A DNA stretch of 64,000 nt from Paraconiothyrium sp. Pb-2020 (lineage: Eukaryota > Ascomycota > Dothideomycetes > Pleosporales > Didymosphaeriaceae): contig JAJUBI010000001.1 in the NCBI GenBank assembly GCA_022419385.1, positions 496,001 to 560,000 on the forward strand. Reading direction: 5' to 3'. This document shows, piece by piece, positions 35,070 to 45,643 of this stretch. A model generated the notes under the pieces. That model searched no databases. It was not told the origin of the DNA and saw only the letters and a list, made by a program, of their open reading frames with translations. The translations under genes and the position numbers were made by a program. The stretch's first letter is position 1. Each line of letters begins with the position of its first letter.

Positions 35070-36144
35070 CTATTTCAGATTGGTCTTTTTCGGCAACGTC
35101 CTAGTACAATCCTTCAGCCCCTTCAATACATCCTTCTCCACCCCCGTCAAACTCATCCTAATATACGCCTTCGCATAATCCTCATTCCAATGCGGCTGAT
35201 CACCCACGAATGATACCCACTCATCATTAATCTTCGGATGTACGCTCAACTTCTTATCACTGGGCAGTACAAAGATATCCGGGTTTTGAGGTTCTTGCAG
35301 TGTGTCATTGTAAAACTCAACGTCCCACACGCCTGGTGTAGTGTCGAGTGGTTTCCCCGCTTGAGAGGTATCGACGAAACGCTGTTTAGCCGCAGCGTGC
35401 GCGCCGACAAGGGCAGCGAGGTCGTGCGCGGAGAACCCCTTGCGTTCGAAGAGGGCGATTAGATTGTCAGGCGTGTCGTGCACATCTGGCAGCTTGCCCT
35501 CAGGAGCAGGTCCCGTGGCGTCTTTGCGGCCGACCCAGGTGCGTATACGAGGGCCTTTGGGGCAGGAGATGGTGGCGTGATTGTGCGCGTACTGTGCGAG
35601 ATCTGCGTAGCCAACTTTGAACTTGGCCTGGACTTCGCGGAGGAGAAGGCGGACGCTTTGCAGGCCGTTGTTCTCCGGGCGGTCGATCTCGCCGAAGTCC
35701 ATCATGAGGGAGCCGTCTGCGCCACCTGTCGTGGTGTCTTTGTCCCAGGCGCCGGCGTCGTGGAACCCGAAGCGGATAGCGGCCCGAGCGGCGTCATTGC
35801 ATTGGCCGTTGGTTTCTTTGAAGCGTTTTGTGAGTTCGGCGGAGACGTCGTACCCTTGTTCTAACTGTTAGATGGACAGAGTGTGTAGGAACATCATACT
35901 TACAGATACAGCACTTATCAACGGTCGATAAGCACACCAAGGGCTTGCTTGATACTTCACCATCTGCAACACCGGACTTGACGCCCGTCAGAATGTCCTT
36001 GATGCTCTGTCGGATAGGATCAAGGACGCCTGTGAGTAGTCCATCTATGAGACCCGGGGCTACTTGGCGTTGTTCAAGAGGTGTAGCAAAGGCAGGTGAT
36101 GCCAAGTAGACAAGTGGCAAAGCCAACAACGCCTTGTTTAACAT
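35070..36144 (-). CDS. secreted class II-type heme peroxidase (ligninase-like)
   Basis: This extracellular peroxidase uses H2O2 to oxidise phenolic or other substrates. Exon 1 (36144-35904) carries a signal peptide (MLNKALLALPLVYLASPAFA, cleaved near ATP) and a spacer of about 55 residues. Exon 2 is 35854-35070, and the total is 341 aa. The intron (GTAAGT...ACAAG) joins as CCI-WYDVSAEL. The distal site reads AIRFGFHDAGAW (Arg108 and His112) and the proximal heme ligand is in LAALVGAHAAAK (His233). The family motif GGADGSLM is present, as are RPENNGL and the ligand loop GRKDATGPAPEGKLPDV. It is shorter than white-rot lignin peroxidases and belongs with the ascomycete ligninase-like group, whose natural substrates are poorly known. 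Confidence 0.9.
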
Positions 36145-38599
36145 TGTGCCTGACGGGAGAGACCGAATAGACGATGCAAGCTTGCAATAAGATGTATCTA
36201 CTAATCAAAGGAATGATGACTGCTGCGGTGGGGAAGATGGGCATCTCACCTCCAATATATACTACGGAAATCCTATACATTCTGCAACTGATCTTTATAC
36301 ATTGATGTCCTAGACCGTCAATTCGGCGAGGAGAAATGAAGTGAGGTGGACCCCGGCTGATGCAAGTAACACATCCAAGAATAGGGCATGGTCCTGAAAA
36401 GGTAACAATTGTACAAGGGTCAAGCGGCCCACCCACGCGACAAGGCGGCTTGGTGGAACAAAGGCTACCTGCGGTCGGTGCCAGTCCAGAGCTGCCAAGC
36501 TTTTCTGAGCATTAGGGTTCAGTGGATTAGACTATCGGTCAGTGAGCTTGGCGAGTGCCTCGAACCGGACTATCGCTTCCGTCAATCGTACACTGTGCTT
36601 ATGTTCCCGTATAGTCTCTTCTGTACCCACCAACAATGCAGGCAGCAACGGACGCACATCCATCCTTCTGTGGCAAGGTGGAACGACGTGCATCGGCAGA
36701 AGAGTGCCTCGAACTATCGTCTTGTTGCGTCGGCGAGCTCGCCACAATGCTCCACATGCAGTATCACACCAACAGAATCAGCGCGAAATTGGCGTATCGC
36801 AGGTTGGGTCCGCATAAACTGATCGCTTGTTCCTTTCCATTTCTTCGTATCGAGCATCTGGCCCATTCTAATTGAATCTGTCTCCCACCGCTATTAAGCA
36901 GCTACGGGCTGATAAGACAATTGCAGTTAGTGCTCACAATGGGTGTCAACACTCGCCCTTGTACGGCACGGTGAAGGCTGTGTTTATATGGTTGTAACCC
37001 TGAAACTGACAGTCTTGACAGCGAATGTGTGTCTCACTAAGAGGCTGTAGATACTGGGCTGACGTTAGTGCGTGGAGGACAGTGAGTGGCTCATGCGGTT
37101 TGCACGCTAAAAGTGCTATCGTATCGTGGAGAGCCGATGACGCCGGTCCTTCTGTAGTGAGAAGCCACAAGCCACTGAAGCGAAGGTAATCTCTGTCTCT
37201 CACAGGATTAGAGGAGGGTGGTTGTGTAAGTCCGGTCTCGAACGGATAGAACCGAGTGAAAAACGTCCGTGGGGGACTCAAACAGCTGCACATATGCAAG
37301 TCATGTGTTGGCTGTTCTCGAACAGTGTCTCGTTGTACGGGCTTGGCATAAGCCACCTGAGCCGCAGCTGAGGGAAACCCCACACCCAGCGTAACGGATA
37401 CGCAATGCCTATGCTTAGGTCTTGTCCGCAGCCGCGGACTCAAGTGACACGAATTCTCCAGAGGCGCTTTAAAGCAATACATATGTGCAGCGAACGTGCA
37501 GCTTCGAGGCGCTGATGACTTGAAGAACGTGCGGATCAGGTAAGATCGACCGCCGCAGCGGCCCTTGCAGAGTACTTAGCGTTCGAAGGAAGAGCACGGA
37601 GCGGAGCGGAGGCTTGGCGATATTTCCAGTCGCTGAGGTGAGCTTCGTTGGCTCTGAGCGCGCCTTAGCAAGGATTATGGTACAATGGTATGGTAATCTT
37701 CTAGTGGTGAAAGCATCTCTGCCTTCTTGGTTCTTCGACAATTGCTCCCATTATAGTGCTTGTTTCCCCCTGGGGAAGAATCGATACAAGCGATGCCAAG
37801 CTGCAAGTCCGCGCCAAAAGCGGATGTGTGGGTTTCCGAAAGAAGATATTCAAATGCAGTTGGGTAAATTGCGCATACGATACATCCAAAGATGCTGGCG
37901 AGCCCTGCCCTAGGAGTGTGTTGTATGCGCATGATGCGACCATGCGATTGATTCTGGAATGCAATCGAAGGCGTTCCTGTCCCAACATGTACACCGTGTG
38001 GTGTGATTGAGCCATCCGCCCGTACGAAGCGTTGGTACCTGTAAGAAGCAACTTCCGGGGTTGCCGCAGTGATTCTTGTCGAGGAGCCCGTTTACACAAT
38101 AAAATCCACACAGGCCTGAAAATCCCACTCGGGTCTGAGTACGCCCAGGCGGCCCCTGCGGATGAGTTGCAGCAACACGGGTTGGCCCGAGAATCCTGGT
38201 CGGACCCTGACCATTTGGTGTTCGGTAGAGACGGACATCGGAAAAGCATACGAGTCAGCCTGCAGAGCAACACCGACAGATTCGCCATGTTAGTATGGGC
38301 GAGTGGTGATTGGACACAACTGAAGGATGTAGTGTCAGGTATAAGCATCGTTCGAGAGACCCAAGGACACGGTTTCTCAATACCATCTTGCAACTATGCG
38401 CGTCAGCATCAAGAATCAAAAAGAGTTCATTGGTATATGTTAGCCTAGCCCCATTTCCCTCTGCAGATTGAGCTGAAAATTGATCACCTGATAGTACAGT
38501 TTCAGTGCACTCGATATAGACGTTGTGCAGATTTTCCCACCACCCTGCACATCCTCGTTGTTCCGACTTTTCGAAGTTGCCCTCGCATGGTATCATCGC
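36145..38599. other. 2.45-kb gene-free interval
   Basis: Its left end is the peroxidase promoter. The rest has no supportable gene. A 230-codon minus frame at 37701-38393 overlaps plus-strand frames and reads like random Cys/Ser-rich sequence. Confidence 0.5.
36255..36261 (-). promoter_or_regulatory. TATA-like box of the peroxidase gene
   Basis: On the minus strand this reads TATATAT, about 110 bp upstream of the ATG at 36144. This suits a regulated secreted-enzyme gene, but position and sequence are the only support. Confidence 0.3.
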
Positions 38600-39129
38600 T
38601 TACTTCTTCCGCACATCAACCTTCTCTTCGAGAGTCTTCACGTAACCCTCTATTCGCTGTACGGCCGACTGCAACGCCTGTACACAAGTCAATACCCATT
38701 CCTTCTCACGCAAAGCGCTATTTCTGGCGTGAAAACGCGCGGGGCATTGTTTAACAAGCAACGTACATAGATGTCTTCAGTCAATAGCTCGTTCGAAACA
38801 CGGTATTCGTCGATAACGTAGTAGTACATGCCGGCACCGGCGGTCGTCGCTCCGAGGAGGAATCCGAATAGTCTGTCATATGTTGGTTAGCACAATCCTG
38901 TTGCCATGCGCTGTCTGCTAAGCGAAACATTCACTATGCATCCGGAAAAGTCGCATCTCTTGTACAATATGACTTACCCTCCACGGAAGGCGCCAACGGG
39001 CTTCTTAACTGGGGCAGACGTGACCACCTCCTGTCGCAATACGTTGCTTGTCTGGAAGCCGCGGACCGGCACTCGCTGGATGCTGCGGGCAGCTGTCCGC
39101 GTCGCCGGTAGGAGAAATCGTGATGCCAT
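38600..39129 (-). CDS. small mitochondrial membrane protein, fungal-conserved type
   Basis: Three short exons (39129-38978, 38872-38767, 38677-38600) with phases 2 and 0 give 111 aa. The N-terminus (MASRFLLPATRTAARSIQR then VRGFQTSNVLRQ) is a good mitochondrial presequence, rich in Arg, Ser and Ala without acidic residues. A single membrane helix follows (LFGFLLGATTAGAGMYYYV). The C-terminal part (VSNELLTEDIYALQSAVQRI, then VKTLEEKV) looks like a short coiled coil. I recall proteins of this layout as conserved in Pezizomycotina, but I cannot name a function. A role in an inner-membrane complex is a guess. All three introns-exon joins keep the frame, which strongly supports a real gene despite its size. 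Confidence 0.85.
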
Positions 39130-39574
39130 TGGTGTCCTTGGCTCTCGTGAGCTGATCAGGAATATGCTTTCGAAAAGGATGTTTTCAGTGATGTGCGCAG
39201 TCGTCTGCACAATGTTACGAGCGTGCGATAGGCAGGTGACGTTGTTTGTTGTAGCTATGGAGCTCCGCTCTTCGACAGCTTCCCCATCCGCCAAGACTGG
39301 CTAGCCTCATTAGGCGAGCTCTCTGTTCACTCCCATGTTGACCTCACAGCTTTCGTACTATCGCATCACTTGACGAACAACGTCTTCGGCATCTTCATGC
39401 ACTGCTGAGACCGGATCCCAATCTTTAGCCCTGATGATACTAAATCTGTTCTACGCCTTGGAGTGGTCGCCTGACCACCTGCCTCAATTTGAAACGCGAA
39501 GCAGCGACACAGCCCCATCGTTCACACAGTCATGAGCAGCTCATCTCCAATGGAGCTCCAGACGTCAACCGACC
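39130..39574. other. divergent promoter interval
   Basis: This is 445 bp between the divergent starts of the small mitochondrial protein and the HET-like gene. An upstream ATG at 39532 opens a short out-of-frame peptide of about 25 codons that overlaps the start of the downstream gene. Nothing else was seen. Confidence 0.45.
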
Positions 39575-41008
39575 ATGCCATCGGTGCGAGACATCTTGTT
39601 GCCTGCTGAATTGACCGACTTCTTCTTCTCTGAGAGCGATGAACTCGCCGAGCACATCCCAGCCATCTTCCTGTACACGATCTGGCCCATCTTGCTAGTG
39701 CTGATCTACCCTACACTTTGCGTCGTGTTTCTCATCGAGGGAATCGTGGAAGTTGTTTTCGTTTGTTGGCTGAAGACCAGAAGACTGCTTCGCCACCAGC
39801 ACCTCTCCGCAGAGAGAGAACCATTGATCGCGCAACTGGATCGCATAGAGCACGCAACCCGTCCACGATCCCTGGACACTGGCGGGTATCTCGCCATCGA
39901 CATTGCCGCCGTCGATGTTTCCACGCTGAAGGAAGGAGCTCTGATTCCATCGTTGCCACGTCGATTCGTCCAATTTCCCGTGGAAGAACCATCACAGGTC
40001 GCAGTTTTGAGCTGGCGCTGGGACTTCTCGCAGTCAGATGCATCTTCTTCGGATCGATCTTTGAATGTTACGCACGCCATCAAATATGCCAAGGCCCACA
40101 ATATTCAATTCCTCTTCATTGACATCATCTCACTAGACCAGACACTCCCAACCGGAGAGCTCATCCAGAATGTTGCACGCTTCGGCGACTTGTACACGAC
40201 TATACCGGTCATTGCAGCCTACGACGATATGCGCTTGAACTTTGACTACACTATGCTCCGTCCATGGATCTTTAGTGAGATTAAAAAGATGCTGTACAAC
40301 CCGTACAAAATCGTTTACGTTGGGCATCTTCGCCAAGGAACGTACGTACACAAGAGCGTTCTCCATTGGTGGCTTGGACGCGTGCCACGAAGTCGGATGA
40401 CCGAGACGAGTTTCGCTGAGCAGCTGCGGAAAGCGTGGGTAGCGGACTTTGTCACACCCGTTCTAGAATTGCTGAACGGCCACATCAGCATGGCGGATAT
40501 TCACGACTTCAAGTTCATTATTCCGCCGCTATGGGGAATATTTACCGCTGCGGAAAGTTTGCCCGCGAGCGATTATCTCCTGACCGTAGCTTTACTACTC
40601 TCTGCGTCATCGCATGGTCGCGCTCGGGAATATGTCGTCGAAGGTTCCTTTCTGGTTCTACCGTACACTAAATTCCAGATTAAGTCTTCTGTGACAAACA
40701 AGGAGAGAAGTATAACGGACATCGATGAGTTTGCAGTGAAGCGTATTGAACATACCGAAGTGCATGAGATCTGTGCTGGTAGTTTGAAGCTCGCCACGTT
40801 CGAGTATCGCCACGAGCGCTGGAGGAAAGCGCTCGTCCCGCGATACACGGTCACACTGGTTCCTGACATGGAACACGTTATCTTTGCAATGCTCGATCTG
40901 GGACCAGAAGCTCATTCTCTTTATCTAGTTTTTGGGAACGAGGGGGTCGAGAGCTTCGAGGACCACGACCTAATTAGAAACCTAAACGTTGCAGTGGTTG
41001 AGCAATAA
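39575..41008 (+). CDS. membrane-anchored divergent HET-like protein
   Basis: This is a single exon of 477 aa. A strongly hydrophobic segment at residues 29-66 (IPAIFLYTIWPILLVLIYP, then FLIEGIVEVVFVCWL) predicts one or two membrane helices at the N-terminus. After a linker rich in charged residues come two blocks that look like degenerate HET motifs: VAVLSWRWD (142-150, compare LSYCWG) and FLFIDIISLDQT (179-190, compare WIDAICINQ). The spacing is about 35 residues. The remainder (TTIPVIAAYDD, HWWLGRVPRSRMTE) has no recognised domain. The last 60 residues resemble a beta-rich end. It could be a HET relative working at a membrane or a separate family with a chance likeness. There is no N-terminal cleavable signal. 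Confidence 0.75.
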   Translation: MPSVRDILLPAELTDFFFSESDELAEHIPAIFLYTIWPILLVLIYPTLCVVFLIEGIVEVVFVCWLKTRRLLRHQHLSAEREPLIAQLDRIEHATRPRSLDTGGYLAIDIAAVDVSTLKEGALIPSLPRRFVQFPVEEPSQVAVLSWRWDFSQSDASSSDRSLNVTHAIKYAKAHNIQFLFIDIISLDQTLPTGELIQNVARFGDLYTTIPVIAAYDDMRLNFDYTMLRPWIFSEIKKMLYNPYKIVYVGHLRQGTYVHKSVLHWWLGRVPRSRMTETSFAEQLRKAWVADFVTPVLELLNGHISMADIHDFKFIIPPLWGIFTAAESLPASDYLLTVALLLSASSHGRAREYVVEGSFLVLPYTKFQIKSSVTNKERSITDIDEFAVKRIEHTEVHEICAGSLKLATFEYRHERWRKALVPRYTVTLVPDMEHVIFAMLDLGPEAHSLYLVFGNEGVESFEDHDLIRNLNVAVVEQ

Positions 41009-41242
41009 GTTTGAGATCGATCAAAGTCACTTAATCATTCGCATCGATTTTCCCTTCCAAGACACCTAAAGTCCACCAGATCCACTACGCTAGATAAAGG
41101 TGGCCAGTCCTCCATCAATTGTTGCATTATGCCCTTAGTGAAAATTCAACGCAAGGCACAACTGAAACCAGTCGGCACCAGCAAAGAATATTCAAAAAAA
41201 ATTCTACCGTTTTTGGCGTGTAGACTTGAGCAACCAAATACT

Positions 41243-43315
41243 TTACAAAGCCTCTCCAACCCCAGCGGAACCATGCTCTTCACCGTCTTCCGGCCGATCA
41301 AGACCATCTGCTCCCAGGAACTCGCTACCGCGATTACTCTCGAGGGCTGGATTCTCATGTTCATACCACCCCTCAACTGACGTCTCGTTGGACCCATCGT
41401 GCCCCATACTCGACTTCGCGCTACACTCCTTCGCCTCAACAACGTGCTGGATCTCCCGAAACTGTTCCATGGTTTGCGGATCGTGTCGGTCCATGCGGCG
41501 CAAGGCTTGCTTCTTCAGTTCACCCTTTGTGAGCCCGAACGTAGCAGGCTCATCCGTCAGGATCGGGAGCCTATCTCGAGCAGGCAGGATCGGCATACGG
41601 TGGCCCCAGTGCCGCTTGAACCCAACTTCGCCGGCAATTTCTTGGACCTTGTTGCGCTCACCAGAATTGAGATCTGCAGATGGGCTTTCTAGGACGTGAG
41701 TGGGACCCCGTGGGATGCTTGGATCAAAGTTCGCAAACGGACTACCGGGACCTTGGTCGGCTCCGGCGAAGCGCCCGTTGATGGCGGTTTGCGATGTCCA
41801 TTGGATTGACGTCCATTCCGAGGGTGAGCGTGGGCTCTTGCCAGCAAGTTGGTCAAAGTAACTCTCTTCAACGTGCCGGTCAAAATCGTCTTCCATGTCG
41901 GTATCCATGTTGAGCGTAATGAACGAGGACTCGGCTGTGGTGACACCATCTGCTGGGGCGAGGATGACTGCATTAGAGTCTGAGCCGGTTAGTGCGTCTG
42001 CATCTGGAACGACCGCGGATCCATCGGAGCCTGAGCCGGAAGCAATGTCAACATCCGGTACGGGTTTGGAGGTGTTGATCTGGGTACGTATACTCCGGCC
42101 GTGGGGAACTACAGGGTCCTCATCGGTATCATAGTCCGACGCGGCACCACCTTGAGCATGCTTGGTTGGCACTACGGTCTGCTCAGACGACTCTGATGAG
42201 ACTGAAGAACTGTCATCTTCAGAATCATCATCCACGTCCTCCATCTCTTCGTCGTCTGAAGAAATTTCCGCGTAATTAACCACACGTGCACGGCGTTTCG
42301 GAGCATGCTTGTCTGGCACTACGGTCTGCTCAGAAGAGTCTGACGAGACTGAAGTATTATCATCTTCAGAGTCATCTTCCACGCCCTCCATCTCTCCGTC
42401 GTCTGGAGAATCTTCCGCGTAGTTGACAACGCGTGCACGGCGTTTGGGAGCATGTGTATCCCCTTCACCATCTGAACCCTCATCAGGTGTGTACTTTGAA
42501 CGTTCGTCGTCTGAGTCCTCATCCGAATTTGAGAAGCCTTCGGACTTACTCGCCTCATTGGAGCTGGCAGATTGGACAGAGGTTGGATGATGAACCTCCA
42601 CTACGGACTTGGGCGTGTTGTGCTGAGTAGCCCGCTTACGGCCAGGTACGACGACTGGATCTTCAGATGAGTCCGAGGCGTCATCTGCGCTTTCCATCTC
42701 CGAGTCTTCGGAGGAGGGATATTGTGTGAGGTCGATGACAGGATTGTTGTCTTGCGTGATGATAGCCTCGTCGTCCGAGGTCGGGTTGCGGTCGTTGCCC
42801 TTCGGGCGATCTGCATTGTCGTGCCTATAAGCCTTCGACATATAGTATTCTTCCCACTCGTCCTCACTCATGAAGGCCTCCCCGAAAATGGCCTCTTGTT
42901 CAGTGAGGGACGGGGAGCCAGGGTCTTTGACAGTAGCAATTGCTGGCCTATCGTCGTTAGACTCCGAAGCATCGCTACCAGCCTTTGAAGGAACACCGCC
43001 AGCGGCTGGAACATTCCCCTCAACATCCGTCATCACTGAATCGGACGACTCATAGGCGGTAGAGTGGTCCGACTCGTGGACGCCAGACGCTCGGGCAACA
43101 TCTTCGTCCACAAGAGCGACTTGTTGATTAGGTGGAACCACTTGGGATCCGTGTGGAGCGAACGTAATCGCTTGCCCATTGGGAAGGTACATTGTGCCGC
43201 CCTCCTGAGGGAAGCGGAGAGTGACGATTTGGCCGCCCATTTGGGTCGGGGCTAGCTCAATGGAGGCGCCGACGCCGGGATCGTTCGTTAAGTGTGATAT
43301 GTTGGGAGTAGACAT
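41243..43315 (-). CDS. acidic, Ser/Asp-rich protein with internal duplication
   Basis: This is a single exon of 690 aa that I do not recognise. The N-terminal 70 residues (GGQIVTLRFPQEGGTMYLPNG, QAITFAPHGSQVVPPN) look ordered and beta-rich. Residues 80-480 are extremely acidic and serine-rich. They contain a perfect-register tandem duplication of 49 residues, each copy beginning HAPKRRARVVNYAE and ending SSEQTVVP. Weaker relatives of the basic motif (VVPGRKRATQHNTPK and VVPHGRSIRTQINTSKP) flank it. The C-terminus has a basic/helical segment (FGLTKGELKKQALRRMDRHD). Alternating basic motifs in an acidic background suggest a nuclear, chromatin or nucleolar protein, but this is inference only. 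Confidence 0.78.
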   Translation of the reverse strand: MSTPNISHLTNDPGVGASIELAPTQMGGQIVTLRFPQEGGTMYLPNGQAITFAPHGSQVVPPNQQVALVDEDVARASGVHESDHSTAYESSDSVMTDVEGNVPAAGGVPSKAGSDASESNDDRPAIATVKDPGSPSLTEQEAIFGEAFMSEDEWEEYYMSKAYRHDNADRPKGNDRNPTSDDEAIITQDNNPVIDLTQYPSSEDSEMESADDASDSSEDPVVVPGRKRATQHNTPKSVVEVHHPTSVQSASSNEASKSEGFSNSDEDSDDERSKYTPDEGSDGEGDTHAPKRRARVVNYAEDSPDDGEMEGVEDDSEDDNTSVSSDSSEQTVVPDKHAPKRRARVVNYAEISSDDEEMEDVDDDSEDDSSSVSSESSEQTVVPTKHAQGGAASDYDTDEDPVVPHGRSIRTQINTSKPVPDVDIASGSGSDGSAVVPDADALTGSDSNAVILAPADGVTTAESSFITLNMDTDMEDDFDRHVEESYFDQLAGKSPRSPSEWTSIQWTSQTAINGRFAGADQGPGSPFANFDPSIPRGPTHVLESPSADLNSGERNKVQEIAGEVGFKRHWGHRMPILPARDRLPILTDEPATFGLTKGELKKQALRRMDRHDPQTMEQFREIQHVVEAKECSAKSSMGHDGSNETSVEGWYEHENPALESNRGSEFLGADGLDRPEDGEEHGSAGVGEAL
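42161..42454 (-). repeat. 147-bp in-frame tandem duplication within the acidic protein gene
   Basis: Two adjacent units, 42308-42454 and 42161-42307, each encode 49 residues. About 35 residues are identical and there are no gaps. The basic core (KRRARVVNYAE) and the end (SSEQTVVP) are invariant. Confidence 0.88.
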
Positions 43316-43959
43316 TGACTATGGCTCGAAAGATTAAGTTCTGAAGTCAGTGTGCCGGTGGAGTTGGGTCTGCTGTCGTAGTTGAATGTTTTCCACAGCT
43401 GCGCTTGCAATATAAGTGTATCTCCTAGGGGAGGTTATTTTATGTACGGTTAGGGGTCATCATGACTCTCACTTTCCTGTTGTCGCATGCGCAAGAACCG
43501 ATTTCACACTGTTGACATCGCTCAAGTGAAATGTGGTATGTGAGCTGCCCCTTTCGTACGAATGCTACTGAGGCGTAAATCAACTCGGTAATGAAAAAAT
43601 GACTCAAGGACAACTACCTGGGCGTAGGAGCCTTGTACCACTGACTACAGATATCACACGGAAATATCTGTCAGTCTCCTTGTCCCAAAAATATTCCAGT
43701 ACCGGTCGGCTACATTGTGCATCGTTGCGACTTACTTGCCATAGTCCCTGTACGCTACATATCAGAATTGCTCCACATGAACACACAATGCCTAGGATTA
43801 ATTATAGATTAGGGCTCAGTATTTAAGAGAATCTTATCGAACGCCATTCCTGCTTGAAGTCTTATAATTCGCCTATGATGCCCATAAAACGCCGTTTTCA
43901 TAAAATCTTCATCCACCCAGAAGGAGCCGATTGCTCATATCAGTAATGCCCACCCCCTC
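43316..43959. other. gene-free interval
   Basis: This interval is the promoter of the acidic repeat protein and the 3' flank of the bestrophin gene. A short AT-rich run lies around 43790-43900. No gene was seen. Confidence 0.45.
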
Positions 43960-45643
43960 TCACACCTCCTCTTTTCCCCACTCGTTCCTCCTTCTAAGCC
44001 CCGGTTGCACGTTCTTCTGCGTACGCAAACTCTTCCTCTTCAACGCGTCCCTGATTTCCTCAATACTGCTCTCTTCCCACTGTCCATAGCCACTCCGGCT
44101 GAGCGGGTGCATGAGCTGATTTCGGTCACTCTTCACAAAGGTCTCGGCGTCTTTTGGTGCTGTTGCGGCTATAATGTCGATGTCAACGGCGAGCTGGCTG
44201 CAGAAATCGTCAAGTGGGAGATCGTTAACGTCGTGGCCGAAGGGGTTCTCGATTTCGCGACCGATGGAGGCGAAGCCGAGGATCATGTATGCCGCGACTG
44301 GTGCTGTTGTAAGCGACTTGACTCTGATTATCAGGAACTGTTAGGCTTACAAAGCGTTCCGGGGATTGAGAGCATGCCGAGAGTTGTGTATAGCTGGAAT
44401 GGGAGGATAAGGATGTACACCCAAGTCAATTGCGAAATAGCGATGGCGTAGGCGAGGGGTAGCGGTGTGTTGAGAATGCGGTCAGTGTTGGCTTGGATAT
44501 CATTCAAGGTCATGACTGCGTTCACTAAGGGTACCTCTGGTTGGTCTCTACGTTTCTGTTCGGACGGTGCAATGGACTCACAGGCCTGTGTCTGGTAGAT
44601 GTTCGCCCTGAATTGACTCGCAGCGATAATGGTATGGATATAGACCGTAAGGTGGTTTAGGATCTCAAGAGGTAGATTACCAAGTGGATGTTTGGCGCGC
44701 TTGATGATCTGACGAGGATTTGATGTCAACATGGGAATAGCTAGATACTCGCCCCAAGATTCCCAAAATGTTGGCGGATCGTTGTCCCGATGCGGTTCGA
44801 GTTCGGTGGCTTCTCTGGCGAAGGTGTCAAGATGTCCTACTATATCTCTCAAGTCGCGGTAATGAGTGTAAGGTTCGTGGCGGAGGCGATGTTTAAGTGC
44901 TTGAGCATAAGCGACTATGAGGTTTAAGGCGGTCCTGTAGCATGAATCAGAGCTGTACACACTTTCCTTGGTTTGTCGAGCACCAACACTTTGGCTAGTA
45001 GATCCTCTTTTGCGTTATCTTCTCTCTCTACCGCGTTGATCCAGATATTCCGCGCAAGATTTTGCGACACCATAGTCAGCGTTGTCCATGCTCTTCTCCC
45101 TTCCATGTATCGCTCGTAAGCAGTGGAACTGCGAAAAGACAGTGACAAGGCAACGATGAACCCAAGAACAGTGAGTAAAGTCGAGGAGATACCCACTACA
45201 CAATGAACGCGATCATGAGTCAGTCAATTTGAATTTAATTTCCTGAAGAAAGCACTTACCGTCACGGACATGTCTCGAAAACAAGCATATGCTAGTGGTC
45301 CACGCCGCAACAAAAAGAAGAGGAAGAATTAGCTCCGGCAGACAGCTTCCATGTATTCTGAAAAGCATCGGCCATTTCGAATGTCTGTCCAGCTCACGTG
45401 GGCCGAGCTAAACGAAAAGCTTAGCAGTCGCTACACTAACGGAATTGCCATTGCGCCTACGAAGTAATCATCAAAGGTGTGACTATGCGTACTTCGATGT
45501 TTGTTTCTCTCCGAAAGCATGAATGACTCTGGGATGAAAGTTGGCGTTCTAGTTTTCTTATTGTCTTTTATTAATGTCTCCTCTGATGTTGACACGCTCG
45601 CCCGGTCGTCATCCAAGTTTAGTGAGGGGCGTGGTGAGGCCAT
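43960..45643 (-). CDS. bestrophin-type (UPF0187) anion channel
   Basis: This is a membrane channel of the bestrophin/RFP-TM family, whose members conduct chloride or other anions. Five exons (45643-45461, 45407-45260, 45195-44988, 44934-44351, 44303-43960) give 488 aa, the usual length for fungal members. A hydrophilic N-terminus is followed by the family entry motif (DRHSKWPMLFRIHGSCLPEL) and TM1. The second helix and the conserved loop read ALSLSFRSSTAYERYMEGRRAW. Later come TALNLIVAYAQALKHRLR and, near the C-terminus, the family signature GREIENPFGHDVNDLPLDDFC. The third intron uses a weak GTTGGT donor, but it is the only one that preserves the frame. Its compartment (plasma or organelle membrane) is not decided by the sequence. 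Confidence 0.92.

Noticed and set aside
37701..38393. 230-codon minus-strand frame
   Set aside because: Composition looks random (many Cys, Ser, Met), there is no motif or signal, and similar frames exist on the other strand.
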